From Candidatus Cloacimonadota bacterium (GTDB lineage Bacteria; Cloacimonadota; Cloacimonadia; Cloacimonadales; TCS61): a stretch of DNA of 48,563 nt. Within the stretch, counting starts at the first letter, position 1. Each line of letters opens with the position of its first letter. The notes below the pieces were generated by a model that had not been told where the DNA came from, did not search any database, and was given only the letters and a program-made list of their open reading frames with translations. Of this stretch, positions 36,894 through 46,300 are shown piece by piece. The DNA lies in the NCBI GenBank assembly GCA_021736135.1, contig JAIPGO010000019.1, positions 1-48,563 on the forward strand. Reading direction: 5' to 3'. A program made the translations under genes and the position numbers.

Positions 36894-36956
36894 GACGTGA
36901 GTCGTGAGACGTGAGACGTGAGACGTGAGTCGTGAGACGTGAGTCGTGAGTCGAGA
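36894..36956. repeat. Heptamer array (G[A/T]CGTGA)x8 plus GTCGAGA
   Basis: Eight head-to-tail copies of GACGTGA or GTCGTGA run from 36894 to 36949 and a variant GTCGAGA closes the array, directly followed by TCCGGGAAG of the 74-bp repeat. Looser heptamers of the same type border the other copies of that repeat at 48150-48260 and 46985-47018. It lies between a terminator and the convergent flippase gene. Confidence 0.88.
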
Positions 36957-37030
36957 TCCGGGAAGAGTGGATGTTCACCAGAGCGAACGCAGTGAGTTTG
37001 GGGAATGAACACGGGAAATCGTGAGTTGTT
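36957..37030. repeat. Dispersed 74-bp intergenic repeat, copy A
   Basis: It matches 48172-48245 at 69 of 74 positions by my reading, without gaps. Core words are TTCACCAGAGCGAACGCAG and TGAGTTTGGGGAATGAACAC. GTTCACC and GGGGAATGAAC at its sides can pair imperfectly. No coding frame is shared between copies. Confidence 0.85.
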
Positions 37031-37084
37031 GTCGATTTTTTCTCATCTTCTCTACCTCAATCCCACATGCACTCCATCCGTCAT

Positions 37085-38548
37085 TCAATCCTTCCGAATC
37101 ATAGCCTTAAATTTTTCCAGTTCTCCCCGCTTCAGCAGCAGAAGGTAAAGTCCCACGCAAAACAGCAAAGCAAAAAAAACTTTAAAAGAAATAGATATCA
37201 AAGTGAAAGGCACAAATCTGATCAGTGCCATGGCAATTCCGAAAAGCGGCAAAGTGATCAGCAGATATCCGATCTTATAATTGGGCTTAAATTCTTTTTG
37301 CGCATAAATATAATTTAAGATCACAATAAACAGATAGGCAAAAATGGATGCTGCGCCAGCGCCATATAGTCCGAAGGCAGGAATCAGCAGGAAATTTAAT
37401 CCAATATTGATCAAAGCCCCCAGAATTACTGCCACGGCAATATTACCGGCACGTTTCTGAGCATAAAAGATCACGTTGATCAGATTGAAAATACCCTGCA
37501 GATAGGTTGAGATCACCCCAATGAAAGTTAAACGCGCTGCCACTGCATACTGAGCATCTATCAGCAGTGCGAATATTTCCGGTGAAAAAAGGATAATGAA
37601 AAAGCCAAGAATTCCACCGCCCCAAAGGTAATAACTGAACATCGTGCGGTAAATTTCCGGTGCTTTCTCTTTATCGGCAATGCGCATGGCATATGGTAGA
37701 AAAACCGTGCTGATGAGCGTTATCAGAAAGAGCATGATGGAACCGATCTTATAACTTATGGAATAGATACCCACATTATAAAGTGACCGGTAAATGGTGC
37801 TTGCCGACAGGTGCGTCAACATCAGACGGTCAGCAGCACGCAGGATTATCATTGCTATTGTGCCTGGTATCATTATTAATCCGAAACGCAGGATCGGCAG
37901 CATGATTTTTGCGGAAAATATGCCAAACCGCGCGTCCGGCAGCTTTCTATGGATACTGCCGATGATGAATATTCCCAGCAGACTGCCGATTACCGTGGAA
38001 ATGAACAGAGCTTTAAAGATGTATATTATGGAGAACATCCCGTTCATACCCCCGAATATGAGCAGTATAAAGAAAATTATATTCTGCGTAAATCCCACAA
38101 TCACGTAACTGCCGGAACGCTCCATAACGTTCAGCAGACTCAGACAGATAGAAGTTATGCTATTAAAAAAAAGCGTGATCCCGACCCAAAAAAATAGTCT
38201 GCTGTATTGAATATCCCGCACTATCCACAGCGAAAGTTTTTCTGAGAAAAAAGCAATCAGGGTCGTGAATATAATCCCTGAGATCAGGATAGTGATAAAC
38301 ACCGAAGAAATCAGTTTTGCCTGATAAGCAGCAGTTTTCTGCTCATTGAAATAGGAATACATCGCCTGCTGGATGCCTAGAATATAGATCAACGCTGCAA
38401 AAGTGAAGAACAGCATGATATTGGTATAAACCGCATATTCATCCGGAGGCAGGAATCTGGAGAACATCGGCAGCAGCAGCAGCAGCAGTAGTTTATTGGC
38501 AATATTACCAGCGGTGTAATGGATAACTTTTTTTAAATAACTGTGCAT
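37085..38548 (-). CDS. Polysaccharide flippase, Wzx/MATE-like (oligosaccharide exporter family)
   Basis: 487 residues with about fourteen hydrophobic helices across its length. The opening KVIHYTAGNIANKLLLLLLLPMFSRFLPPDEYAVYTNI is the Polysacc_synt signature start (broken here by no odd residue), and the family's central LRFGLIMIPGTIAMIILRAADR and late GLYGAGAASIFAYL are present. It should flip undecaprenyl-linked glycan units to the periplasm, the step missing from the operon at 14837-29110, though it lies 8 kb away on the other strand. A run of CAG/CTG codons makes the L7 stretch. The start lies 9 bp after the AsmA-like gene with AAAGG before it, so both genes are cotranscribed. Confidence 0.88.
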   Translation of the reverse strand: MHSYLKKVIHYTAGNIANKLLLLLLLPMFSRFLPPDEYAVYTNIMLFFTFAALIYILGIQQAMYSYFNEQKTAAYQAKLISSVFITILISGIIFTTLIAFFSEKLSLWIVRDIQYSRLFFWVGITLFFNSITSICLSLLNVMERSGSYVIVGFTQNIIFFILLIFGGMNGMFSIIYIFKALFISTVIGSLLGIFIIGSIHRKLPDARFGIFSAKIMLPILRFGLIMIPGTIAMIILRAADRLMLTHLSASTIYRSLYNVGIYSISYKIGSIMLFLITLISTVFLPYAMRIADKEKAPEIYRTMFSYYLWGGGILGFFIILFSPEIFALLIDAQYAVAARLTFIGVISTYLQGIFNLINVIFYAQKRAGNIAVAVILGALINIGLNFLLIPAFGLYGAGAASIFAYLFIVILNYIYAQKEFKPNYKIGYLLITLPLFGIAMALIRFVPFTLISISFKVFFALLFCVGLYLLLLKRGELEKFKAMIRKD

Positions 38549-38557
38549 TATCAGCCT

Positions 38558-41086
38558 TTATTTTTTAAATAAACCTTTCAGAAGATCAGTAGCTTCATCT
38601 TTGAGTTTATCTTTTCCGGCAGACATTAACTGTTCCTGCAGGGATTTGATCACATTTTCAAAACCAGACTGCCAGTCCATTCCTACTTTGGGTTGCGTAA
38701 CCGAACCGGTGAGCATAACCGGTACATTTAAAAATTCCGGTGCAGTAACCTTCATACCGGTTTTATTGATCTGGCTGACCAGATCAGTTATCTGTTTGCG
38801 TGCTTCATCACCCAGATCGCTGATGGCAAGGCGTGTCTGCAGCTTGATATTCAATTCCTGCTGAGCGCTGACGGTGCCGGAAATTATAGCGGATGATGAG
38901 GAGAAATTAGTCGTGAAAGGTGATATTTTCAGGTTTCCATCCGTCATAGTGTAAGAAATATCCGTTGCCGATAGTATAACTTTTTTAAGTTTAGGATTTT
39001 TCAGATTTTCGGCAATATCATTTAGAACCGGTGAGTTTTCAATAATTATTTCACTGGTATTCAGATTACCATTGCTATTCACTGTTTCCAGCACTGGCTG
39101 CATCTGATCATCGAGTTGGGCATCCAGGCTCATTTTACCGGAAATGTTTCCGCTGCTGTAATCCAGGATTGGCAAGGTTTTCTGTAAAACGGAGAGCGAT
39201 TTGAAGGCTTCCCGCACGTCGAGTTTCCAGAGGTTCAAACTGCCGTTGATCCCGGCATTGGCAGCCGATTGGCCGTGGTAGGTCCCCGTGATGCGCACTC
39301 CCCCTTTTAAGGTATCAAAACGCAGATTATTCAGTGCCGCCACTGCTTCTTTCAGTTCAAAATCACCCGTTAAGGCTGTAATTTCCATCTGGTCGAAAAG
39401 TATCTTTTTCAGGCTGCACTTCAATATCAGATTCAGATTTTCCGGGATCACAATAGCTTTTACTTCTTTGGGACTGGCAGATTCAGAATGCTGCGTTACT
39501 GTGCTCAGCGTCATTAACTGATTGGCATCAATCAGATTGGAATTCACTTCCAGATTACCCTGCAATTCTTTACCTTCCAGAACGAAAGGAAGGAAATTTT
39601 CTACTTTCCCCTGCAGGTTCAGGTCAGTAGCAGCAATATTTAAGGTAAACTGTTTCAGTTCCACAAACCAGGGAGTAAATTTCAGGTCCGCATTTTTTAT
39701 TTTGATCTCCTGCGTTATATCCGGGCTTTTATAAACGAAATCAGTAAGAGTAACTCCGCCCTGCAAGCCTACTTTCTCATACTGTTCTTTCTCGATAGTG
39801 GAAAGTTTAGTATTCAGGCTGATTCTGCCTTTCAGGACTCCCGCAATTTTCAGTTGTTCCAGAGGCAGCACATTTTTGAGTGTATTCAGATCGAGGTCAA
39901 TATTCATATTAGCTAAAATATCAGGATTACTCACCAGAGTGCTGATCAGCAGTGATGCTTGCAGGGGATTATCCTGCATCATAAGCTCAAAGCGGTTCAC
40001 GTTGATAGTCGTGAGATCTGCAGTTCCCCCGGGATTAGCAATTTTTACGTCAATATTGATATCATGTATTGCCGCCGGGAGCTCAGGATATTGCACCAGG
40101 GCATCTTCCACTTCCAGTTCCAGACCGAAAGCAGGCAGTATGTCATCTTCCAGGAGTCCTTTGGCAAAGCCGTTAAACTGCAGTTTACCTTCCGTACGGA
40201 TATCTGCAAAGTCTTTCATATATGCAGCCGGGACGAAGGAAAGCAGGTCTTTAAAATCAGTTTTTCCGGCATTAAATGTAATATCGGTAAGCATACTGCC
40301 ATCTGCCGGCAATTCCACGCTGCCGTTAAACCCAAGTTCCAGTTCATTTAGCTGTAATCTGTTTTCTGCAAAAGTGAACTTTCTCTTCTCCAGGTCTATG
40401 CCTATTCCGGCAGTAAAATTCAAGTGCAGGTCTTTAACCAGTTTCACACCGCTCTGCTCAAAATTTATTTTTTTAATTTCGGTTGCTAGCTGCAAACGTG
40501 CATCCTTCTCGGTAAAATCACCTTTAAGGTTCAAGTCCAGATTGCTGATCAGGGTGGAAGTTCCCTGTTTCTCATCCCTGAAACTGATCACTGCATTGCG
40601 GATCTGCAAATCTTGCATGATCAGATTGAAGGCAGCTGGGCTTCCCGCTTCCTTGGTTTCTGCCGCTGCCTGTTCTTTGGCTATATCCCAGTTCGCTGTG
40701 CCGTCTGCTGCTAATATGGCAATGATCTCAGGACTTTCTATGATGATGGAATTGATCCTTATCTCTTTTTTAAGGGCACTCTTCAGATTTATATCCAGAG
40801 ATAATGAACCTATCTTTGCCAGAGAAATGCCGGCATTTTTACCCTTGCCAGTAATTTCAAGTCCTTTAATCCCGAATTGCAGATCAGGAAAGCTTTTAAA
40901 TAGTGAAAGGCTTACCTTGTCAATGCTGATTTCGGCATTTATATTCTCATTAGCAGTTGCGAGCGCTTTCGCTTTTATCTGATTTTTCAGCAGTAGCGGA
41001 ACCATAATTAACGCCACCAGTAATATAATTATGATCAGTCCAATTACAGGTAACACTTTACTTTTTTTATTTTTATCCATTTTCAT
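38558..41086 (-). CDS. AsmA-family protein
   Basis: 842 residues. A single N-terminal helix (VIGLIIIILLVALIMVPLLL) anchors a long beta-rich periplasmic region. The opening AENINAEISIDKVSLSLF-like part (NENINAEISIDKVSLSLFK), FPDLQFGIKGLEITG and SLDINLKSALKKEIRINSI are the AsmA N-terminal pattern; the C-terminal part contains NLDGSL-like repeats (GSLNLWKLDVREAFKSL) and ends in LKDEATDLLKGLF. AsmA-like proteins are thought to shuttle lipids between membranes and affect outer-membrane composition. I chose the ATG at 41086, with AAAGGA 6 nt upstream; GTG at 41089 is also in frame. First gene of a two-gene unit with the flippase. Confidence 0.85.
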   Translation of the reverse strand: MKMDKNKKSKVLPVIGLIIIILLVALIMVPLLLKNQIKAKALATANENINAEISIDKVSLSLFKSFPDLQFGIKGLEITGKGKNAGISLAKIGSLSLDINLKSALKKEIRINSIIIESPEIIAILAADGTANWDIAKEQAAAETKEAGSPAAFNLIMQDLQIRNAVISFRDEKQGTSTLISNLDLNLKGDFTEKDARLQLATEIKKINFEQSGVKLVKDLHLNFTAGIGIDLEKRKFTFAENRLQLNELELGFNGSVELPADGSMLTDITFNAGKTDFKDLLSFVPAAYMKDFADIRTEGKLQFNGFAKGLLEDDILPAFGLELEVEDALVQYPELPAAIHDINIDVKIANPGGTADLTTINVNRFELMMQDNPLQASLLISTLVSNPDILANMNIDLDLNTLKNVLPLEQLKIAGVLKGRISLNTKLSTIEKEQYEKVGLQGGVTLTDFVYKSPDITQEIKIKNADLKFTPWFVELKQFTLNIAATDLNLQGKVENFLPFVLEGKELQGNLEVNSNLIDANQLMTLSTVTQHSESASPKEVKAIVIPENLNLILKCSLKKILFDQMEITALTGDFELKEAVAALNNLRFDTLKGGVRITGTYHGQSAANAGINGSLNLWKLDVREAFKSLSVLQKTLPILDYSSGNISGKMSLDAQLDDQMQPVLETVNSNGNLNTSEIIIENSPVLNDIAENLKNPKLKKVILSATDISYTMTDGNLKISPFTTNFSSSSAIISGTVSAQQELNIKLQTRLAISDLGDEARKQITDLVSQINKTGMKVTAPEFLNVPVMLTGSVTQPKVGMDWQSGFENVIKSLQEQLMSAGKDKLKDEATDLLKGLFKK

Positions 41087-41156
41087 CACTATCCTTTAGA
41101 ATTTGATGTTATAAATTTCTACACCCCTCTATAAAAAACAAGCTTTTTCTTTTTTC

Positions 41157-41190
41157 TTGACAGATAGCGCCCTGAAAAATTTCTTATATT
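41157..41190 (+). promoter_or_regulatory. Possible tRNA promoter
   Basis: TTGACA (41157-41162) and TATATT (41185-41190) lie upstream of the tRNA, the latter ending 17 bp before it, but 22 bp separate the two hexamers, longer than the usual 16-18. Confidence 0.35.
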
Positions 41191-41206
41191 TCACTTTGTA
41201 AATATT

Positions 41207-41282
41207 GGCGAGATAGCTCAGTTGGTAGAGCAGAGGCCTGAAAAGCCTTGTGTCCCCAGTTCAAGTCTGGGTCTTGCCACCA
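41207..41282 (+). tRNA. tRNA-Phe (anticodon GAA), CCA encoded
   Basis: 76 nt. The acceptor arms GGCGAGA and TCTTGCC pair (one G-T), the D arm is AGCTCAGTTGGTAGAGC, the anticodon stem GAGGC/GCCTT encloses the loop CTGAAAA with GAA, the variable loop is GTGTC, and the T arm is CCCAG-TTCAAGT-CTGGG. Discriminator A and CCA are in the DNA. It stands alone, divergent from the AsmA-like gene. Confidence 0.97.
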
Positions 41283-41287
41283 TTATA

Positions 41288-41313
41288 AAAAGCCACCGTA
41301 AGGTGGCTTTTTT
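41288..41313 (+). terminator. Rho-independent terminator of the tRNA gene
   Basis: AAAAGCCACC and GGTGGCTTTT form a 10-bp stem with a 4-nt GTAA loop followed by more T, starting 5 bp after the tRNA. Confidence 0.9.
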
Positions 41314-41568
41314 ATTAGAATAGACCGCTGATGACGCAGATTAAACAGATTAACGCAGATTATACATAATTCCACCTGTATTCCGTGTCAATCCGAGGTC
41401 AAAAATCATTCTCTATGCCATTTCGATTCTTCTCACCATCCAGTTTAATATTCAATGGAAATTCAACTGGCAATTGTTTACATCCGGATACACAGGAAGA
41501 GGATTATCATCATAAAAAATCCATTTCCTCTTTAATCCTGTTAATATCTTAAATCCTGAAAATCCAGA
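41314..41568. other. Intergenic stretch with short direct repeats
   Basis: No gene seen. ACGCAGATTA occurs at 41334-41343 and again at 41353-41362, within a CAGATT-rich segment; further on, AATCCTG recurs in TAATCCTGTTAATATC and AAATCCTGAAAATCC (41532-41565). Short intergenic word repeats of this kind are common in related genomes. Confidence 0.5.
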
Positions 41569-41750
41569 TCATTCTTCAACTGAGAAATGATCTATCAGTC
41601 CCACAACCAATCTCTGAAACAGCGAAGCATCGTAAGCTTCGATAAATACATTACCATCTACATTTGCGCGCATTTGACGCCATTCTTCCAAGGTATTATT
41701 CAGCACTATCTTAATTTACCGGTATCATGCTTCTTTTTCCAGCTACGGCT
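41569..41750 (-). pseudogene. Fragment of a dockerin-ending gene, paralogous to the GH57-like gene
   Basis: Read on the minus strand, 41569-41712 encodes KIVLNNT directly joined to LEEWRQMR, then a dockerin-like module with NVDGNVFIEAYDASL and a VEE-stop end. It matches the C-terminus of the GH57-like protein at 43382-46903 (24 of the last 31 residues), but 74 residues between KIVLNNT and EEWR are gone. Upstream, in-frame TAA (41716-41718) and TGA codons and a base loss interrupt the frame although DNA similarity continues to about 41750. There is no start codon or ribosome binding site. Two converging plus-strand genes now lie between fragment and paralog. Confidence 0.85.
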
Positions 41751-42172
41751 TAGTGTAACGTCCCCATAAGTGTGACATACCAGGTTGATCGATGGCTTAA
41801 CTTTAGGCAGAATTATTATAATTGACAATACGTTTTATAGAAAAGGTAAATTAGGGAAATTTTTAATCCGTAGAACTTATCTATTCAACAATTAAATATC
41901 CCTACAGGGAAAAAGAAATCAGTGAAAAGAAAAAGCATAATAATTACTTATAAATTAATTGCCTTAAACTCTAATGTCAAAAAAACACTAAAAGTGCAGT
42001 GTTAATGATATAATTCAATATAAGTTTTTGCAAAAGGGGTTCTTGAATGTGAACAGTCTCAAGTATATTTCAAGTAGAGTAATATTATTTGCTTGACAAT
42101 ATAAAGAATATACAAAACTAAAAGAAAGTATATTAAAGGATAGAAAAAGGGGGGTATGGTATTTTATCTAAA
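41751..42172. other. AT-rich intergenic stretch
   Basis: No gene seen. Its left end may hold a few more degraded bases of the pseudogene. TTGACA at 42093-42098 has no -10 at normal spacing. A G6 run (42149-42154) lies about 18 bp before the next frame. Confidence 0.5.
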
Positions 42173-42508
42173 TTGAGAACGTTTATAATTATAAATGGAC
42201 CTGTATGGATAATCTTAGCATTAGCTCTGGTTCTTTCAGTATGTGTATATCCTCACATATCCTCTAATCCAATGCTGGTTAATATAATAATTAGCATATT
42301 AATATGGCAGTGTCTATGCGCTGCGGTTATGCTGCTTATAGATTATAAGAGGAAGTATAGAGTGTATACTAGATTGCTGAAAATATCGGATAAGAGAAAT
42401 AAGAAAGGTGCTGATTATCCACTTTGTACCCATACAATATGTGGATATTTTATTAATAGAGCTGTTATCACATCAATAAATACAACAAAAAAAAGTGGAA
42501 TTTTCTAA
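42173..42508 (+). CDS. Small two-helix membrane protein, hypothetical
   Basis: 111 residues, not recognised. Two hydrophobic helices (VWIILALALVLSVCVY and VNIIISILIWQCLCAAVMLLI) are followed by a basic tail with YKRKYRVYTR. The start is uncertain: a TTG at 42173 with no close ribosome binding site, the nearest purine run being 18 bp upstream. It ends 19 bp before the five-repeat membrane protein gene and could be cotranscribed with it. The AT-rich codon use and lack of relatives leave real doubt. Confidence 0.45.
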   Translation: MRTFIIINGPVWIILALALVLSVCVYPHISSNPMLVNIIISILIWQCLCAAVMLLIDYKRKYRVYTRLLKISDKRNKKGADYPLCTHTICGYFINRAVITSINTTKKSGIF

Positions 42509-42527
42509 AAAAACAAGGGGGATTTTT

Positions 42528-43304
42528 ATGAGAGGAAAGTTTCAGTTTCATGGAAATGGTGGTGAGTTATTTTCTATACTCATCCTTCAGTTTTTATTGT
42601 CTATCTTAACTTTTGGGATTTACATTCCCTGGGCAATTGTAAAATTTACTAAGTATATGAGTGAGTGCACAACTCTTGATGGTGAGAGTTTTAGTTTCAC
42701 AGGTAAAGGAGGTGAAGTATTTTGTCTTTATTTTGTTCAATATCTTTTAACTGCAATTACAGCGGGATTATACGCCCCTGTTGCCAGTTTAAAAATCTGC
42801 GAATACTACGTCAGTAAAACAGCTTACAAAGGACAAAACTTCGAATTTGATTCTACAAATGCCTGCGATTTCTGGATTCTCTGTTTTGTACAAGCAATTT
42901 TGACGGGTATCACATTTGGCCTATATTCTCCCTGGGCATACATAAAAATCAGAAAGAATCTGCTGGAAAGAACGAGCTATGACGGAAAGAAGTTTGATTT
43001 AACTGCTTCAGGTGGAGAATATTTCAGTCTATGTTTAGGGCAGATGATTCTTACCTGCATTACGTTAGGTATCTATTTCCCCTGGGCAATAGCAAAGATC
43101 ACCAATTATATCGTCAACAATGTTACTTATGGGGAATCTGCTAAATTCTCACTGGATTTAAACGGAGGAGATTTATTCAGTCTTATCTTAATACACGGAA
43201 TCATACTTACAGCTATCACTTTAGGGATTTACTATTGCTGGTACATAGTAAAAATGACAGAATATCAAATGAGTAAAATGGAAATTATTGATAACTCTGT
43301 TTAA
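42528..43304 (+). CDS. DUF898/YjgN-like membrane protein with five tandem repeats
   Basis: 258 residues made of five units of about 50 residues. Each begins F-x-F/L-x-G-x-G-G-E-x-F and runs into a hydrophobic helix ending L-T-x-G-I-Y-x-P-W-A and a short amphipathic tail: GNGGELF...TFGIYIPWA, GKGGEVF...TAGLYAPVA, TNACDFW...TFGLYSPWA, SGGEYF...TLGIYFPWA and NGGDLF...TLGIYYCWY. The unit matches the DUF898 (YjgN) family of inner-membrane proteins of unknown function. GGGGGA lies 5 nt before the chosen ATG at 42528; an in-frame extension to 42495 has no ribosome binding site. A shared terminator follows. Confidence 0.8.
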   Translation: MRGKFQFHGNGGELFSILILQFLLSILTFGIYIPWAIVKFTKYMSECTTLDGESFSFTGKGGEVFCLYFVQYLLTAITAGLYAPVASLKICEYYVSKTAYKGQNFEFDSTNACDFWILCFVQAILTGITFGLYSPWAYIKIRKNLLERTSYDGKKFDLTASGGEYFSLCLGQMILTCITLGIYFPWAIAKITNYIVNNVTYGESAKFSLDLNGGDLFSLILIHGIILTAITLGIYYCWYIVKMTEYQMSKMEIIDNSV

Positions 43305-43323
43305 CTCACAAAAATGAAATATT

Positions 43324-43357
43324 ACAAAAAGAGCATCGTTACCGATGCTCTTTTTGT
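43324..43357. terminator. Bidirectional terminator
   Basis: A 15-bp perfect stem, ACAAAAAGAGCATCG with its complement, around a TTAC loop. The A5 and T5 runs within the stem give both strands a T-run after the GC part, so it can serve the plus-strand membrane gene and the minus-strand GH57-like gene that converge here. Confidence 0.9.
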
Positions 43358-43381
43358 ATTCATTTTATTTGTTAATATTTG

Positions 43382-46300
43382 TTATTCTTCTACCGGGAAA
43401 TGATCTATCATTCCCACCACAAATCTTTGAATCAGCGAGGCATCATAGGCTTCTGCGAATCCGTTTCCATCAACGTCCGCCCTTTGCAGTCTCCATTCTT
43501 CCCAGGGCAGTGGTGCTGCTATGGGATCAATGCCCACAAAATACTGCAGGATAATGGCTGCATCATAAGATTCCACGAAACCGTTATTATCTATATCGCC
43601 ATAAGCAATACCCGTATTATCCGCCTGCCAGCTAACCTGGTTATCCACGAAATCATAGGTGAAAATGATGGAAGCAGCTTCTTCCAGATTGATGAACAAA
43701 TTATCTCCGGTAGTATTTTGTTCCCAGGTATTATTCAGCACTATCTTAAATTCCCAGTATCCGGCTTCCATTTCCAGCAGACGGCTGAAAACACCGTCTC
43801 CGGCGATAATATCACCTTCAGTGCCGGTATCGTTCATAACCGTTAAAGTACTGGTCTGATCCCAGTCTATACCGCCCATTTCCGACATGAAATCTCCGCA
43901 TATTATAGGGGCATTAGTACTGTGACAAACGTAGCCGTCCCAATCATTACTGCCGGGGAAAAGTCCGCAATTTACCCAGATCGTCACCGTCTCCGCAGCA
44001 GCCAATTCAATTATCTGGTTATTGCCGGGCCAGTCATTACCGTTCCAGCTATTAGATTCGATTACTTTATATTCATGGGTTCCTGCTGCCAGTGCCAGAT
44101 CCACAGACCAGAGCATATTATCTTGGCAGGTGAGGTCATAAGTGTGATTTCCCGGCACCCAGCTATTAATTGTACCCACGAGATGCGGATTGATATAAGC
44201 TGTCAGTTCCGCCAGGTTTTCATCTTCAGAAAGCAGGTTACCGCTGAAATCTACCAGATTACTGAGCAGGATAGCGCCAGACACTTCTTCCGGCAGTGTA
44301 TCGGCAAATTGCAAAACAACTTTGCGGTTACCATGGGTCAGGTGAATTACGCTGATATCATAGCCGGCAATTTCACCGTTCAAACTGTAATTAGCAATAT
44401 CTGTAGCAGTAGAGGGCGTCACGGCTTCGCTGAGTACGATCTGAACCAGGTGTTCATTCAGTTGATAGGCAGCACCCAGCATTACTCCCGGAGCAATATC
44501 GTCAGCGAGTTGCGCTGCCAGTTCGTCCAGTTCCGTAACTTTATTAAAATTGGCATCATAAGGCTCACTACTCCAGCCGGCATAAAGATAAAAATGGAAA
44601 CTGCCACCTGCATGGATCTCGTCACCCTGTACCAAAGTGCCTTCGAATTCAGCATTATGTTCTCCGCCGGCAGAACCCAGGATTGCTGCCACGGTTGCAC
44701 CGGAAGCAGAATTACGCCTGCCGCAGTAACCGCCAAAATCTCCCCACATCCGCTGCAGATGCTCTTTTCCGTTCCAGATGATGTCCATCAGGTCTGCCGT
44801 GAAACCATGCTTGATATAAATGTCGCCTTCGATGTCATATTCCATATCAATATAGGCATTTCCTGTGATCAGGGTGGCGGTTTTGCTCAATTCGTTATGA
44901 CTGAATTCCACAATGACTTCATCGTTAGTAGTGGTTAGTATATTGATATCGTAAATATTATGCTGATAATTAGGTGAAACGTCACTGAAAGCAGCCACGT
45001 GATTATTAGAGCTTTCATTATAATCACCGTCCGTTTCCGGGTAATAGGCAACATCTGAACCAACCACAGCCCAGGCATTCCCGAAACCGTCATTGGCAAA
45101 AATCCATGCTGCCCGTCCGCCGATGCTTTCAAAGACGAAGAATGTGCGGTCATTATGCATAATGAGTTCATCTGTTCCGTCACGGTCAATATCATTGAAA
45201 TAGGCATTAGTAGTCTGCAGATATTGGCCTGCTGCCCATCTGGATGCTTCCGCATAGACGTTGGCATTTTTGATGTGGCTCGAATAGCGGTGTTCCCAGC
45301 CGGAAACTTCATCACCGTCATGCCACCCGGTTTCATGCAGATTGATCATCATCGTGTACCAGCCCAGTTGAGCCAGGTTATTATCAGGACAGTTCATCAG
45401 GTTCTCATAAGTATTATTCCAGATAAAACCGTAGTTCCAGGCAGGCGAATGATAATCGGAATGCGAGGCAGTTGCCGCCCAGCTGGTGTACCAGCTGTTA
45501 TTTCCACCGCCATAACCGTCACCACCGCCCAAAAGACCATAAGTTCCCGGCGTTATATTGGCTGAAACGCCATTGAAATCGGGATTCTGAATGGCATTTT
45601 CCAGTTTCCAGACGTTTACACCTGGATAATTGTCATGACAATACCAGAGCACATTCTGATAATTATCCAGGAAAAAGGTCTCATTCGTTCCGTTCCAGGC
45701 ATGTTCATTCATTTCTGCTGCCACTTCCCAGTCCGTTCCATAAACGCAGATATCATATTGCCCCATTGAGGCAATGTGGTTCATCGCACTGCCGGCATCA
45801 TAGTGCATATTGCCCACAAACGTGTTATCAATGGGAATAACCCGCAGGTCAATGCCCACACCGTTACTCATCCAGTGTATTTTATGATTATTATAACCGT
45901 TCAAATGCGGTCCGTCATCCAGAACCACGCCCCAGACACCATGCTGCGTCCAGTTATTGCCCAGCCAGTTATCAATAACTCCGGCATCGGGATATTGACC
46001 CTGAGCCAGCCAGACGCGTTCCGGCACCCACGCCACGTGTGGTTCATAATTATAACGGTAATTAACCATATCGCTTTCCACGGAAACCGACCAGTCGTTC
46101 ATATTATTCTGCACAAACGGCATTATCTGCTGCCCTAAGGCGGAAGTCATCATCGCTGCCGTACCGTCGTCACTCATGCTGTCCAGCCAGGCATTGAATT
46201 CGGGATTATGCCACTCTGCAGCCGGCATCAATGTGCCGGACATGTGAAAATTACCGGGAACGTCCGTTGCCTCATGGGCCTGCAGAACTTCGTCAAATCC

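Noticed and set aside
36894-36956. CRISPR-like array
   Set aside because: The units are contiguous 7-bp repeats with no spacers and no cas genes nearby.
39798-40982. Plus-strand 394-codon frame
   Set aside because: It lies fully antisense to the AsmA-family gene, which has a signal anchor, ribosome binding site and family pattern; the serine-rich translation has the look of an antisense shadow.
41587-41769. 60-codon plus-strand frame
   Set aside because: It is the antisense of the dockerin-like pseudogene fragment, which explains the sequence better.
42093-42134. Promoter TTGACA with TATATT before the small membrane protein
   Set aside because: The hexamers are 30 bp apart, far outside normal spacing.
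43922-44938. Plus-strand 338-codon frame
   Set aside because: Antisense to the GH57-like gene, with no ribosome binding site and no recognised domain.
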